From: Pseudonocardia sp. DSM 110487
Lineage (GTDB): Bacteria; Actinomycetota; Actinomycetes; Mycobacteriales; Pseudonocardiaceae
Assembly: GCF_019468565.1 (NCBI RefSeq)
Contig: NZ_CP080521.1
Coordinates: 4,650,001-4,714,000, forward strand
Length of the DNA stretch: 64,000 bases
Direction of reading: 5' to 3'
Shown here: positions 8,493 through 16,873 of the stretch, one piece after another
Layout of the letters: every line of letters begins with the position of its first letter
Numbering within the stretch: the stretch's first letter is position 1
The notes under the pieces: model-generated
What the model was told of the DNA's origin: nothing
Database searches by the model: none
What the model saw: the letters and a program-made list of their open reading frames with translations, nothing else
Translations under genes and position numbers: made by a program

Positions 8493-10493
8493 ATGTCGGG
8501 AGTGGTGGAGCTGATCGACCAGGCGGTGGACCAACCGCCCGGTCCCCGGCTGGCCGCCCTGCTCGCCCAGCTGCCCTGGTCTGCGGTGCCGAACGCGCGG
8601 CTGGTCGAGGTTCTGCAGGCCCGGTCTCGGCAGCTGGCCCACGACCAGGCGTGCCTGTTCGCCGGCATGGCCGAGATCGCCCGCGCCACCCCGGTCGCCG
8701 GGCTGCCCGACGGGGCGGTGGCGCGGGCGGCCGAGGACGCCGAGGATTTCCAGTGGGCCTCCCACGAAATCGCCGCCGCCCTGACCTGGACCCCCACCAC
8801 CGCCGACCGCGAACTGGACTTCGCCCTGACATTGCGGGGCCTGCCGCGGGTGTTCGCCGCCCTGGAACAGGGCCTGATCGACCGGGGCAAGGCGAAAGTG
8901 TTCTGCGATCACCTGGACCCGGCCCGGAGGGAACTCACCCCGGCCCAGATCCGGCGGCTGTGCGAACACTTCGTGCCCCTGGCACCCCGGTGGACCGCCC
9001 GCCAGCTGTCCCGGCGGTTGCTGGCCGCGATCCAGGCCATCGACCCCGACTACCACCGCCGCCGCTACCGGCGCGGGCTCCGCGAACGCGGGGTGGTGCT
9101 GTTCCTGAACCGGGACGGCACCGCCACCCTGTCCGGGCAAGGACTGCCCCCGGACGAGGCGGCCGCCGCGGCCGCCCGCCTGGATCGGCTGGCCGAGGCG
9201 GCGAAACGGGCCGGACACCCCGGGCGGCTCGGCCAGATCACCGCCGACCTATACCTGGGCATGCTGGACGGCTCGTTCCACGGGCTCACCGAGGCGCAGA
9301 TCCTCGACCGGCTGCTCACCAGCCGCCGGCCCGACGACCGCGACGACACCGATGCCGGCATCGGGGACACCAGCGACCCGGAAGGCGGCAGCGAGGCTGC
9401 CGACGCCAAGGCCGGCGCGGGGTGGGAGCCCACCAGCGCAGAGCCGGGCCACGCAGACCCGGGCGGTCGGAACCGGGCCGATGAGAGCCCGACCGGCGAG
9501 AGCCCGACCGGCGAAGGGTCCACCGGCGACGGGCAGGCCTGCCCGACAGTGGCGGGCGCGACAGGGTCCGGCCCGTCCCCGACCGCGGCGAGACCAGCCG
9601 GCACCGGTGAGGACCGCTGGCGCGGCGAGCGGATCGGCATCCGCCAAGGAATTGAGCTGCGGGTCGGACTGGCCACAGTGCTGGGCTGCGACCAGCGCCC
9701 CGCCGAGATCCCCGGCCTAGGCCCGATCGACGCCGAGACCGCCCGCACCGTGGCCGCCCGGCAACGCCGGGGCGCGCGGTGGCACTTCGCCATCCTCGAC
9801 ACCCACGGCTACCTGCTACTGGCCGGACCACTACGGCGCCGACCACGACCCGGCCACCCACCCGGCACAGGACCGCCGGACCGGGTACGCGGCGGGGTGG
9901 TCGAGCTGCACCTCACCCTGGCCGAGCTGCGCCGCTTCGCCGCCGACCCCGACCTCACCGGGGACTGGACCGGGCTGATCGCCGAGATCGCCGACCGGTG
10001 GGCCGACCGCCACCGCATGTGGCGCGAACTCGGCAAGGATCCGCGGGCCCGGTTCGCCCGCGGCGCCCTGGCCGACCACGTCCGGATCCGGGACCGCAGC
10101 TGCGTCGGGCCCGGCTGCGACCGCCCGGCACGGCGCTCGCAGCTGGACCACACCATCGACCACGGCCGCGGCGGGGACACCGTGCAGGCCAACATTGGAC
10201 CCGGCTGCTGGCGCCACCACCCCGACAAGGACCGCGGCTGGACGCTCACCCAGCCGCGACCGGGGCACTTCGTGTGGATCTCCCCACTCGGACGCACCTA
10301 CCGCACCCGCGGCGAACCGATCCGACCCGACCTACCCGACCCGGACCCACCACCGGACGGAACCGACCGGCGCGAGGACCCCGATACCGGGCCGGGAAAC
10401 CCACACGAGCTGCGCATCCTGTGGCGCGAAGGCAACAACCCGGCCCCACTACCCCCACCAGCACCCGACGCCGAGGAGGAACCGCCGTTCTGA
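8493..10493 (+). CDS. DUF222 / HNH endonuclease-domain protein (13E12 repeat family)
   Basis: 666 aa from ATG 8493; a longer frame from 8310 would run through the SOS box. Residues about 10-290 are a DUF222 domain. Residues about 290-385 are a low-complexity Gly/Asp/Pro/Thr linker containing a short tandem repeat. The C-terminal HNH nuclease (about 533-585) has two CxxxxC-type zinc cysteines (SCVGPGC), LDHTIDHGRGG and the WRHHPDK end motif, so the catalytic residues look intact. Such genes are multicopy in actinomycete genomes and in mycobacteria are part of the LexA regulon; the DNA substrate is unknown. No ribosome site is evident between the SOS box and the ATG, so the mRNA may be leaderless or translation may begin at the GTG three codons in. 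Confidence 0.88.
   Translation: MSGVVELIDQAVDQPPGPRLAALLAQLPWSAVPNARLVEVLQARSRQLAHDQACLFAGMAEIARATPVAGLPDGAVARAAEDAEDFQWASHEIAAALTWTPTTADRELDFALTLRGLPRVFAALEQGLIDRGKAKVFCDHLDPARRELTPAQIRRLCEHFVPLAPRWTARQLSRRLLAAIQAIDPDYHRRRYRRGLRERGVVLFLNRDGTATLSGQGLPPDEAAAAAARLDRLAEAAKRAGHPGRLGQITADLYLGMLDGSFHGLTEAQILDRLLTSRRPDDRDDTDAGIGDTSDPEGGSEAADAKAGAGWEPTSAEPGHADPGGRNRADESPTGESPTGEGSTGDGQACPTVAGATGSGPSPTAARPAGTGEDRWRGERIGIRQGIELRVGLATVLGCDQRPAEIPGLGPIDAETARTVAARQRRGARWHFAILDTHGYLLLAGPLRRRPRPGHPPGTGPPDRVRGGVVELHLTLAELRRFAADPDLTGDWTGLIAEIADRWADRHRMWRELGKDPRARFARGALADHVRIRDRSCVGPGCDRPARRSQLDHTIDHGRGGDTVQANIGPGCWRHHPDKDRGWTLTQPRPGHFVWISPLGRTYRTRGEPIRPDLPDPDPPPDGTDRREDPDTGPGNPHELRILWREGNNPAPLPPPAPDAEEEPPF
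9483..9527 (+). repeat. 15-bp tandem repeat, three units, in the DUF222-HNH linker
   Basis: Two exact copies and one diverged copy of GAGAGCCCGACCGGC encode E-S-P-T-G repeats in the linker between DUF222 and HNH. Copy number may vary between strains through slippage. Confidence 0.75.
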
Positions 10494-10506
10494 TCGTCCA
10501 TGCCGA

Positions 10507-10536
10507 GGGCGTCGTGCCGACGACGCGGGCACGCCC
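10507..10536. terminator. GC-rich imperfect hairpin between convergent genes
   Basis: GGGC (10507-10510) plus GTGCC (10514-10518) can pair with GGCAC (10528-10532) plus GCCC (10533-10536), with a 3-base bulge. It lies between the stop codons of the DUF222-HNH gene and the convergent VOC gene, where a bidirectional terminator is expected. Confidence 0.35.
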
Positions 10537-10586
10537 TGGCGCGGTTGTGCGCCGGACTCGGCGGGCGGCGTCGAGCCCGACGAGTC

Positions 10587-11015
10587 TCAGTCGAAGTCGG
10601 CCGGGGAGTAGGTCTTGGGCTCGACCAGCACCATCCAGTTGCCGGAGTTGTCGCGGGCGACAGCCTCGACCCCGTACGGCCGCTCCTCCGGCGTCTGGAT
10701 GAACTCCACGCCCTTGGCCTGCAGGTCCTCGTAGGTCTTCCGGCAGTCGTCCACGTTCACGCCGATGCCGAACATGTTGCCCGCGTCGAGCGCGCGGTTG
10801 ATGGCGGCCACCATGTCGTCCGGGATCGGCGGGCCGGGCACCGTCAGGTGGATCTGCAGGTCCGGCTGGGTCGGGCTCTTCACGGTGCACCACCGGTACC
10901 CGTCGCCGAGGGTGATGTCGGTGTGCTCCTGGAAGCCGAGCACGTCGGTGTAGAAGGCCTTGCTGGCGTCGACGTCCTTGACGAACACGCTGGCGATGGA
11001 GACGGCTGTGATCAT
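10587..11015 (-). CDS. VOC-family protein (glyoxalase/bleomycin resistance/dioxygenase fold)
   Basis: 142 aa, one two-module vicinal oxygen chelate domain. VFVKDVDASKAFYTDVLGF at the N-terminus and VARDNSGNWMVLVEPK at the C-terminus are the usual family blocks. Enzymatic function is unknown, since many such proteins in this context are uncharacterised. It lies nine bases downstream of an AraC-type regulator on the same strand, so it is the second gene of a two-gene operon and the regulator probably controls its own operon. Confidence 0.8.
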   Translation of the reverse strand: MITAVSIASVFVKDVDASKAFYTDVLGFQEHTDITLGDGYRWCTVKSPTQPDLQIHLTVPGPPIPDDMVAAINRALDAGNMFGIGVNVDDCRKTYEDLQAKGVEFIQTPEERPYGVEAVARDNSGNWMVLVEPKTYSPADFD

Positions 11016-11024
11016 GCGGAAAGG

Positions 11025-11483
11025 TTAGGAGCCCGCCGCGTTCGGTGGCTTCTCCTCGCTTGCGGACCCACGCCGCTCGGCGAGCCCCCACATGAACACG
11101 AAGCACCCGGGGATGTGGGGCGCGCCGGTGGCGGCCCAGCGGCGCTGGAACTCACTCGGCGACTCGCCGACCAGCTCCCGGAACCGGCTGCTGAACGAGC
11201 CGAGGCTGGAGAAGCCGACGGCGTGGCAGACCTCGGTGACCGTGAGGTTGGTGGAGCGCAGGAGGTCCTGCGCGCGCTCCACGCGCCGCCGCGACAGGTG
11301 AGCAGCGGGGGAGACCCCGTAGGTGGCGGTGAAGAGCCGCTGGAAGTGAAACTTGCTGATCCCGGCGACCGCCGCGATCGACTCGAGGTCGAGCGGATCG
11401 GTGTAGTGGCGGTCGACGTGGTCGCGGGCGCGGCGCAGGTGCACCAGGAGGTCGTCCGGGGCCCGGCGGGTCGGGGCGCTCAC
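11025..11483 (-). CDS. AraC-family regulator (DNA-binding domain only)
   Basis: 152 aa. Residues about 12-110 are a complete AraC double HTH: LESIAAVAGISKFHFQRLF for the first helix-turn-helix and VTEVCHAVGFSSLGSFSSRF for the second. There is no N-terminal effector domain, as in the MarA/SoxS-like short class. A Gly/Pro-rich tail follows. It is cotranscribed with the VOC gene. Short AraC proteins beside VOC genes are common in actinomycetes, and a stress or toxicant response is plausible but unproven. Confidence 0.87.
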   Translation of the reverse strand: MSAPTRRAPDDLLVHLRRARDHVDRHYTDPLDLESIAAVAGISKFHFQRLFTATYGVSPAAHLSRRRVERAQDLLRSTNLTVTEVCHAVGFSSLGSFSSRFRELVGESPSEFQRRWAATGAPHIPGCFVFMWGLAERRGSASEEKPPNAAGS

Positions 11484-11499
11484 AACGGTGGAGTCTAGA

Positions 11500-11528
11500 G
11501 CGCCCCAACCCGACTCTCCTCGGGGCGC
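11500..11528 (-). terminator. Perfect 7-bp stem-loop after the CAP-domain gene
   Basis: GCGCCCC (11500-11506) and GGGGCGC (11522-11528) form a perfect inverted repeat with a 15-base loop, starting four bases beyond the stop codon of the minus-strand CAP gene. It is a probable terminator. Confidence 0.45.
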
Positions 11529-11532
11529 AGGT

Positions 11533-12006
11533 CTATTTGGGCGTGGCGAAGTCCTGCGTCCAGTAGCCGCCGACGTAGCCGACGCCCATGTCCTCGAAGG
11601 CGCAGTTGAGGATGTTCTCGCGGTGGGCGTCGCTGTTCATCCAGAGCTGCATGGCCCGCTCCGGCGACGTGGTGCCGGAGGCGACGTTCTCCCCGACCTT
11701 CCGCCACGTGTAGCCCGCCCGGGTGGCCCGGGCGCCCACGGTGGAGCCGTCCGAGCCGGTGTGGGTCATCTTCCCCATGTCGGTCTGGTCCTGCGAGTGG
11801 TCCTCTGCGGCGGCGGTGAGGCGGTTGTCGACCGTGACGGGGTCACAGCCCGCCTTCTCGCGCTCCTGGTTGACCAGCGCGACCACGGTGCCGGTCTCGC
11901 CTGCGGTCGTCGCGGCCTGGGCGGCCGTGGCGGGCACCATGCACGCCACGGCGACGAGTGTGGCGACGAGCGGTAGGCGGGCGGCCCCGCCAGTACGTTC
12001 TCTCAC
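11533..12006 (-). CDS. Secreted CAP-domain (SCP/PR-1-like) protein
   Basis: 157 aa from GTG 12006. A Sec signal peptide (Arg-containing start, then PLVATLVAVACMVPATAAQA) would be cleaved near AQA-A at about residue 31. The rest is a CAP domain: NQEREKAGCDPV, THTGSDGST, VGENVASG, and WMNSDAHRENILN with the conserved His/Glu. Bacterial CAP proteins are exported and of mostly unknown function, with sporulation, wall or lipid binding suggested for different members. Two cysteines that could form a disulfide are at about 54 and 136. The gene is separately transcribed, since a 106-bp gap with a palindrome lies upstream and a hairpin downstream. Confidence 0.85.
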   Translation of the reverse strand: MRERTGGAARLPLVATLVAVACMVPATAAQAATTAGETGTVVALVNQEREKAGCDPVTVDNRLTAAAEDHSQDQTDMGKMTHTGSDGSTVGARATRAGYTWRKVGENVASGTTSPERAMQLWMNSDAHRENILNCAFEDMGVGYVGGYWTQDFATPK

Positions 12007-12047
12007 GCCCGTACAACACTCGAACGGGCGAACGGGATACGCCTGAT

Positions 12048-12062
12048 GTCACATCTCGTGAC
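12048..12062. promoter_or_regulatory. Palindrome GTCAC-N5-GTGAC upstream of the CAP gene
   Basis: A perfect 5-bp inverted repeat, GTCAC (12048-12052) and GTGAC (12058-12062), about 42-56 bases upstream of the CAP start codon. The size fits a dimeric regulator. The regulator is not identified. Confidence 0.35.
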
Positions 12063-12112
12063 GCCAAGTGTCGATCACGTCCACCGGACGGGCGAGACGG
12101 CGCGGCCTGCGC

Positions 12113-13360
12113 TCAGCAGGGCTGGTCGACGCCCGCCGGGACCTCCTCGCCGATGCTGGCCGCCTGCACCTCGTTGCCGCACATCTGCCCCTGCTCGGTG
12201 TTCGACTCGTACTGGAACGCCTCGGCGCCGATGTCGGAGATCTGGTTGCCCTCGACGATGTTGCCGCCCTTGTCGTACTGGGCGCTGTCGCTCTTGATCT
12301 TGATGGCGACGCCTTCCGACCCGCTGATCGTGTTGTTGCGCACGACGTTGTTGTGGCCGCGCAGCTCGATGTTGCTGCCGTCGAACTCCGCCGACTCCGT
12401 GTTGCCGAAGCACTGGTTGTTCTCGAACACGTTGTCGTGCGCGTTCTCCTTGACGTTGAAGCACTCCGAGCCGAACGTGCGGATGATGTTGCCGGTGACC
12501 TGGTTGCCGGAGCTCGTGTCGTTCTCGGCCATCGGCTGGCTGTCCGACTTCGGGCTGGTGCCGATGTAGACGCCCTCCCCGTTGTGGAACTCGGCCCGCT
12601 CGCCGTCGTCGCTCTTCTTGCCGAACATGCCGCAGTACTGGATCACCGAGTCGGCGATGACGTTGTCGTGGGCGTTGTTGCGCAGCCGGACGCACTCGCC
12701 GCCCGCGCCGCTCAGGAACATGTTGCGGATCTCGATGCCGGTCATGTCCCGGGACGTGTCGGCGGCCCCGATGTAGATCAGCCGGCCGTCCTCGACCTCC
12801 CTGGCCACGCTCTGCTTGAACGCCGTGATCCTCGAGATGTCCTCGGGGAGCTGCTGGCCCTTGAGCTTCTCCTGGCCGTCGATGGTGAAGCCCTCGAAGA
12901 CGTAGTAGCTGTGGTCGACGCTGATGATGCGGTCGGTGCCGTACAGCGTGGCCTGGTAGCGGCCGGACCGGTCCTGACCCGTCTCCGGCCCCTTGATCGT
13001 GATCGGAGCGCCCGGCTGCCCGTCGCGCTGCGTGGCGAGGTTCTCGCGGTACTCGCCGGGCGCGAGGTTGATCGTCGTACCGGGCTCGGCCTCGTCGAGC
13101 GCCTTCTGGATCGTCTGAAAGGGCCTGCCCGTCGAGCCGTCGTTCGTGTCGTTGCCGGCCGGGTCGACGTAGAGCTGCGGTCCGGCGGGGACGGGCGGGG
13201 TCGGGCCCGGTGGAGGTGGGTTGCCTCCCGGGGTGACCACCAGCAGCACGACGACGACGAGCACCGCAGCAGCGAGTGCGGCGCCCAGCGCCAGGTTGCG
13301 CCACAAGCGGGACTGCCGCGCCATGGGCGCGGCGGGCGGCGAGTTGCGGACCTGGACCAC
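12113..13360 (-). CDS. Membrane-anchored right-handed beta-helix protein
   Basis: 415 aa from GTG 13360, chosen because GGGG lies five bases upstream; ATG 13324 would give 403 aa. A single transmembrane segment (about residues 25-47, ALAAAVLVVVVLLVV) is followed by a Pro-rich stretch and an extracellular domain starting LYVDPAGNDTNDGS, the usual DUF1565-type entry to a parallel beta-helix. Repeated Asn/Val-rich turns (GNQVTGNIIRTFG, DNVFENNQCFGN, HNNVVRNNTISG, KGGNIVEGNQISD) are PbH1 rungs. Such proteins bind or cleave polysaccharides, but no lyase or hydrolase active site is clear. It stands alone on its strand and is probably a cell-surface protein. Confidence 0.8.
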   Translation of the reverse strand: MVQVRNSPPAAPMARQSRLWRNLALGAALAAAVLVVVVLLVVTPGGNPPPPGPTPPVPAGPQLYVDPAGNDTNDGSTGRPFQTIQKALDEAEPGTTINLAPGEYRENLATQRDGQPGAPITIKGPETGQDRSGRYQATLYGTDRIISVDHSYYVFEGFTIDGQEKLKGQQLPEDISRITAFKQSVAREVEDGRLIYIGAADTSRDMTGIEIRNMFLSGAGGECVRLRNNAHDNVIADSVIQYCGMFGKKSDDGERAEFHNGEGVYIGTSPKSDSQPMAENDTSSGNQVTGNIIRTFGSECFNVKENAHDNVFENNQCFGNTESAEFDGSNIELRGHNNVVRNNTISGSEGVAIKIKSDSAQYDKGGNIVEGNQISDIGAEAFQYESNTEQGQMCGNEVQAASIGEEVPAGVDQPC

Positions 13361-13465
13361 AGATACCCCGATCGCTCCGGCGCGCACTCGAATGCACGCG
13401 CTCCGCAACGATGATGCCCGCATCGCGCAGGGGCCATCACCCGAGGGCCCCATCCGGGGGACGGA

Positions 13466-14725
13466 TCAGGCCAGGATGCGCAACGGGGCGTCCCACAATT
13501 CGGCGAGTGTCTGCAGGTAGCGCGCGCCCGTGGCACCGTCGACCACACGGTGGTCGCACGAGAGTGTCACCCGCATGATCGACGTCACCACCGGGACGCC
13601 GTCTCGCGGGCGGAGCTCCTCGGTGGCGGCGCCGACGGCGAGGATCGCCGCCTCTGGCGGGTTGATCACGGCGGTGAACTGCTCGATGCCGTACATCCCG
13701 AGGTTCGACACGGTGAACGTGCTGCCGGTCATCTCCTCGGGCCGGAGCTTGCGGTCGCGGGCCCGCGCCGACAGGTCGCGCGTACGGGTCGCGATCTCGG
13801 AGACGCTCATGCGGTCGGCGTCGCGCACGACCGGCACGAGCAGGCCCGACTCGACGGCCACCGCCATGCCGACGTGCACCCGCTTGTGCCGGCGCACCGA
13901 GTCGCCCGCGAACGACACGTTGATCTCCGGGTGCGTCCGCAAGGCGCTGGCCACGGCCTTGAGGACGAGGTCGTTCACGCTGACCTTCGGCCCACCGGCC
14001 GCCACCAGGGTCTCGTTCAGGGTGGCGCGCAGCGCGAGCAGCTCGGTGACGTCGACGGCGCGCGTCAGGTAGATGTGGGGCGCCTCCTGCTTGCTCCGCG
14101 TGAGGCGGTCGGCGGCGACCCGCTGCATCTGGGGCAGGGGGAGCAGCTCGACGTCGGGGTCGTCCTCGGCGCGCGCCGGAAGCGCCGGTGGCGTGCTCGG
14201 CTGGTCGCCGGGACGCACATGCTCGTCGGGAAGCACAGCGGCCGCATCGATGTCGGCGCGGATGATCCGGCCGTGCGGCCCGCTGCCCTGTACGGCGCTC
14301 AGGTCGACACCGCGTTCGCGGGCGAGGCGGCGGGCCAGCGGTGAGGCGGGTGGGCGCCGGTCGGGTGCCGGTACGGCCGGCTCGGGCGTGGCCGCCGCTG
14401 TCGGTACGGCGGGCTTCTCGGGCGCCGGGGACGCGGGCGCGCTGCCGGCCGCACGGTCGGCCCCGCCCTCGGCCCCGCTGTCCCCGCCGCTGCCGTCGCC
14501 GAGCACGCCGATGGGCGCCCCGATCGGGGCGCTCTCGCCTTCTGGGACGAGGATGCGCTCGAGGACGCCGTCGTCGTACGCCTCCAGCTCCATGATCGCC
14601 TTGTCGGTCTCGATGTCGGCGATGACGTCGCCGGTGCTGACCGGGTCCCCGACGTGCTTGTGCCAGGTCGCGATGACGCCCGACTCCATCGTGTCGGAGA
14701 GGCGGGGCATGGTGATCTCAGGCAA
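13466..14725 (-). CDS. pdhC: Dihydrolipoamide acyltransferase, E2 of a 2-oxoacid dehydrogenase
   Basis: 419 aa. Domains in order: one lipoyl domain (1-75, lipoyl lysine in ETDKAIME), an Ala/Pro linker, a peripheral-subunit-binding domain (about 128-163, ASPLARRLARERGVDL) and the catalytic acetyltransferase core ending in CDHRVVDGATGA with the active-site His. The start is TTG 14725: GGAGG lies eight bases upstream and PEITMPRLSDTM is the normal E2 N-terminus; ATG 14710 is the alternative. It overlaps the E1beta stop by eight bases. The E1 type points to pyruvate (or acetoin); no E3 is in the window, so a genome-wide lipoamide dehydrogenase must serve. Confidence 0.93.
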   Translation of the reverse strand: MPEITMPRLSDTMESGVIATWHKHVGDPVSTGDVIADIETDKAIMELEAYDDGVLERILVPEGESAPIGAPIGVLGDGSGGDSGAEGGADRAAGSAPASPAPEKPAVPTAAATPEPAVPAPDRRPPASPLARRLARERGVDLSAVQGSGPHGRIIRADIDAAAVLPDEHVRPGDQPSTPPALPARAEDDPDVELLPLPQMQRVAADRLTRSKQEAPHIYLTRAVDVTELLALRATLNETLVAAGGPKVSVNDLVLKAVASALRTHPEINVSFAGDSVRRHKRVHVGMAVAVESGLLVPVVRDADRMSVSEIATRTRDLSARARDRKLRPEEMTGSTFTVSNLGMYGIEQFTAVINPPEAAILAVGAATEELRPRDGVPVVTSIMRVTLSCDHRVVDGATGARYLQTLAELWDAPLRILA

Positions 14726-15728
14726 CGGAGGTCCTCCCGGGGAGGCGGCCGACGGCGGCGAGGGTCTCCCGCACGGCGGTCAGCAGCGAGTCGGCCGAGG
14801 GCAGGGCGGCCTGTTCGAGGGGTTTCGCGTACGGCAGCGGCACCTCTGCGGCGGCCACCCGGCGCACGGGCGCGTCGAGGTGGTCGAAGGCGCCCTCGGA
14901 GATGGTTGCGGCGATCTCGGCGCCGATGCCGTAGGTCAGCCAGTCGTCCTCGGCCACTACGGCGCTGCCGGTCTTGCGCACCGAGTTCACGATCGTGTCG
15001 CGGTCGAGCGGTCGCAGGCTGCGCAGGTCGACCACCTCGGCGGAGATGCCCTCCTGCGCGAGCCGGTCGGCCACCTCGGTGGCGACAGTGGCCATGCGCG
15101 AGTAGCCGACGATCGTGACGTCGGTGCCTTCGCGGGTCACGGCGGCTCGGCCGATCTCGGCGGGCGGCAGGTCGTCGGGCACCTCGCCCTTGGTGTTGTA
15201 GAGCGCGAGGTTCTCGAGGAACAGCACGGGATCGTCGTCGCGGATCGCGGCCCGTAGGAGTGCCTTCGCGTCGGCGGGTGTGCTCGGCGCCACCACCTTG
15301 AGCCCGGGCACGAACGCGTAGTACAGCTCGATGTTCTGCGAGTGGGTCGCCCCGAGCTGCTGGCCGCCCCCGCCGGGGGTGCGGATGACCATCGGCACCG
15401 GCGTCTGGCCGCCGAACATCCCGTAGACCTTCGCCGCGTGGTTGACGATCTGGTCCAGCGCGATCAGCGAGAAGTTGATCGTCATGAGCTCGACGACCGG
15501 GCGCAGCCCCAGCATCGCCGCCCCGATCGCCGCGCCGACGAAGCCCTCCTCGGCGATGGGCGTGTCGCGTACGCGCTTCTCGCCGAACTCGGCGAGCAGC
15601 CCCGCAGTGATCTTGTACGAGCCCTCGAAGACGCCGATCTCCTCCCCGATCAGGAAGACGTCGTCGTCACGCAGCAGCTCCTCGCGCAGGGTGCTGCGCA
15701 GGGCCTCGCGGTAGGTCATGACAGGCAC
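14718..15728 (-). CDS. pdhB: 2-oxoacid dehydrogenase E1 component, beta subunit
   Basis: 336 aa from GTG 15728, which has GAGGA seven bases upstream; ATG 15719 (MTYREAL) is three codons in and equally possible. It has transketolase pyrimidine-binding and C-terminal domains, with LIGEEIGVFEGSYKIT, RVRDTPIAEEGFVGAAIG (conserved Glu for thiamine activation) and RTPGGGGQQLGATHSQN. It partners with the alpha subunit to decarboxylate a 2-oxoacid, probably pyruvate, and reductively acetylate the E2 lipoyl group. It lies between the alpha and E2 genes. Confidence 0.93.
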   Translation of the reverse strand: MPVMTYREALRSTLREELLRDDDVFLIGEEIGVFEGSYKITAGLLAEFGEKRVRDTPIAEEGFVGAAIGAAMLGLRPVVELMTINFSLIALDQIVNHAAKVYGMFGGQTPVPMVIRTPGGGGQQLGATHSQNIELYYAFVPGLKVVAPSTPADAKALLRAAIRDDDPVLFLENLALYNTKGEVPDDLPPAEIGRAAVTREGTDVTIVGYSRMATVATEVADRLAQEGISAEVVDLRSLRPLDRDTIVNSVRKTGSAVVAEDDWLTYGIGAEIAATISEGAFDHLDAPVRRVAAAEVPLPYAKPLEQAALPSADSLLTAVRETLAAVGRLPGRTSVA

Positions 15729-15738
15729 GGGCAGGTCC

Positions 15739-16845
15739 TCAACGGTAGAGGGCGTCCGCCGGCAGGCGGCGCGACTCGTTCGCCACCGGCGTGGCGTAGG
15801 TGTGGTCGAACAGCGTCGAGACGTCCGGGTGCGGGCTCGCGGCGGCGAAGGCAACGGCCTCGTCGGCCTCGGCGCGCGCCTGCGCCTCCAGGGCCGTGAG
15901 CTGCTCCTCGTCGGCGGTTCCAGCGGCGAGCAGCGCGGCCCGGAACCTGGCGATCGGGTCGGCCGCACGGGCCGCTTCGACGTCGGACGACGTGCGGTAG
16001 CGCGCCGGGTCGACCACCGAGTGGCCCTTCAGACGCGAGCTGACCGACTCCAGGAGCGCCGGCTTCCCCTCGGTGCGCGCCCGCTCCACGAGCCGGCGGG
16101 CGGCGTCGCGGACCGCGAGCACGTCGTTGCCGTCCACGCGCTCGCCGTGCATGCGGTACGCGGCCGCGCGCTTGTGCAGGTCCGGCTCGGCGGAGGACTT
16201 CTCCACCGTGGTGCCCATGCCGAGGCCGTTGTTGACCACGACGTAGACGATCGGCAGGTTCCACAGCGCGGCGATGTTGAGCGCCTCGTGGAAGGCGCCG
16301 ATGTTGGTGGTGCCGTCGCCCATCTGGCAGACCACGACCTCGTCGCCGCCGCGGTAGTCGACGGCGAGCGCGGCGCCGGTGGCGAGCGGGACCTGGCCGC
16401 CGACGATGCCGTAACCGCCGAGCAGGCGCGCCCGCGCGTCGAACAGGTGCATCGAGCCGCCCCAACCCTTGGACGTACCGGTGGTGCGCCCGTAGAGCTC
16501 GGCCATCACGCGCCCGGGCTCGATGCCCTTCGCGATCGCGTAGCCGTGCTCGCGGTAGTTGGTGAAGAGGTAGTCGTCGGGGCGCATCGCGGCGAGCAGG
16601 CCGACGACGGTGGCCTCTTCGCCGAGGTTCAGGTGGCAGTAGCCGCCGATCTCGGCGCGGGTGTAGCCCTGGGAGGCGCGTTCCTCGAACCGCCGGACGA
16701 GGACCATCTGGCGGTACCAGCCCCGCAGTACCTCGGGATCTTCGGCGGCAAGCGGGTTCGCCTGCTTCCGGGGGCGCCTTGGCGTCTGTTGGGGTGTCAC
16801 CGCTGCCACGCGGTCAGACTCGTCCCGGCGGGCTCTCGGCACCAT
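15739..16845 (-). CDS. pdhA: 2-oxoacid (pyruvate) dehydrogenase E1 component, alpha subunit
   Basis: 368 aa from ATG 16845. The thiamine diphosphate motif GDGTTNIGAFHEALNIAALWNLPIVYVVVNN is recognisable in two parts (GDG, then NN about 28 residues later), and SVSSRLKGHSVVDP carries the regulatory/active-site loop histidine. Similarity is greatest to pyruvate/acetoin E1alpha rather than branched-chain E1. A TTG at 16905 would extend the frame by 20 codons through the operator repeats, so it is rejected; a GTG at 16800 is also possible. It is the first gene of the pdhA-pdhB-pdhC operon, 19 bp or less from pdhB and directly behind the PucR-type regulator gene. Confidence 0.92.
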   Translation of the reverse strand: MVPRARRDESDRVAAVTPQQTPRRPRKQANPLAAEDPEVLRGWYRQMVLVRRFEERASQGYTRAEIGGYCHLNLGEEATVVGLLAAMRPDDYLFTNYREHGYAIAKGIEPGRVMAELYGRTTGTSKGWGGSMHLFDARARLLGGYGIVGGQVPLATGAALAVDYRGGDEVVVCQMGDGTTNIGAFHEALNIAALWNLPIVYVVVNNGLGMGTTVEKSSAEPDLHKRAAAYRMHGERVDGNDVLAVRDAARRLVERARTEGKPALLESVSSRLKGHSVVDPARYRTSSDVEAARAADPIARFRAALLAAGTADEEQLTALEAQARAEADEAVAFAAASPHPDVSTLFDHTYATPVANESRRLPADALYR

Positions 16846-16873
16846 GATCCGACGCCCAGTGCTGGGGGTGGCG

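Noticed and set aside
8493..10493. Homing endonuclease or mobile element because of HNH domain
   Set aside because: No intron, intein, flanking repeats or transposase; DUF222-HNH genes are ordinary multicopy actinomycete genes.
12068..13414. 448-codon plus-strand frame opposite the beta-helix gene
   Set aside because: Composition is Val/Ala/Asp/Arg repeats typical of an antisense shadow; the minus strand encodes clear signal, TM and beta-helix features.
13466..16845. Branched-chain 2-oxoacid dehydrogenase complex
   Set aside because: E1alpha and E2 motifs look pyruvate/acetoin-like; not excluded, but less likely.
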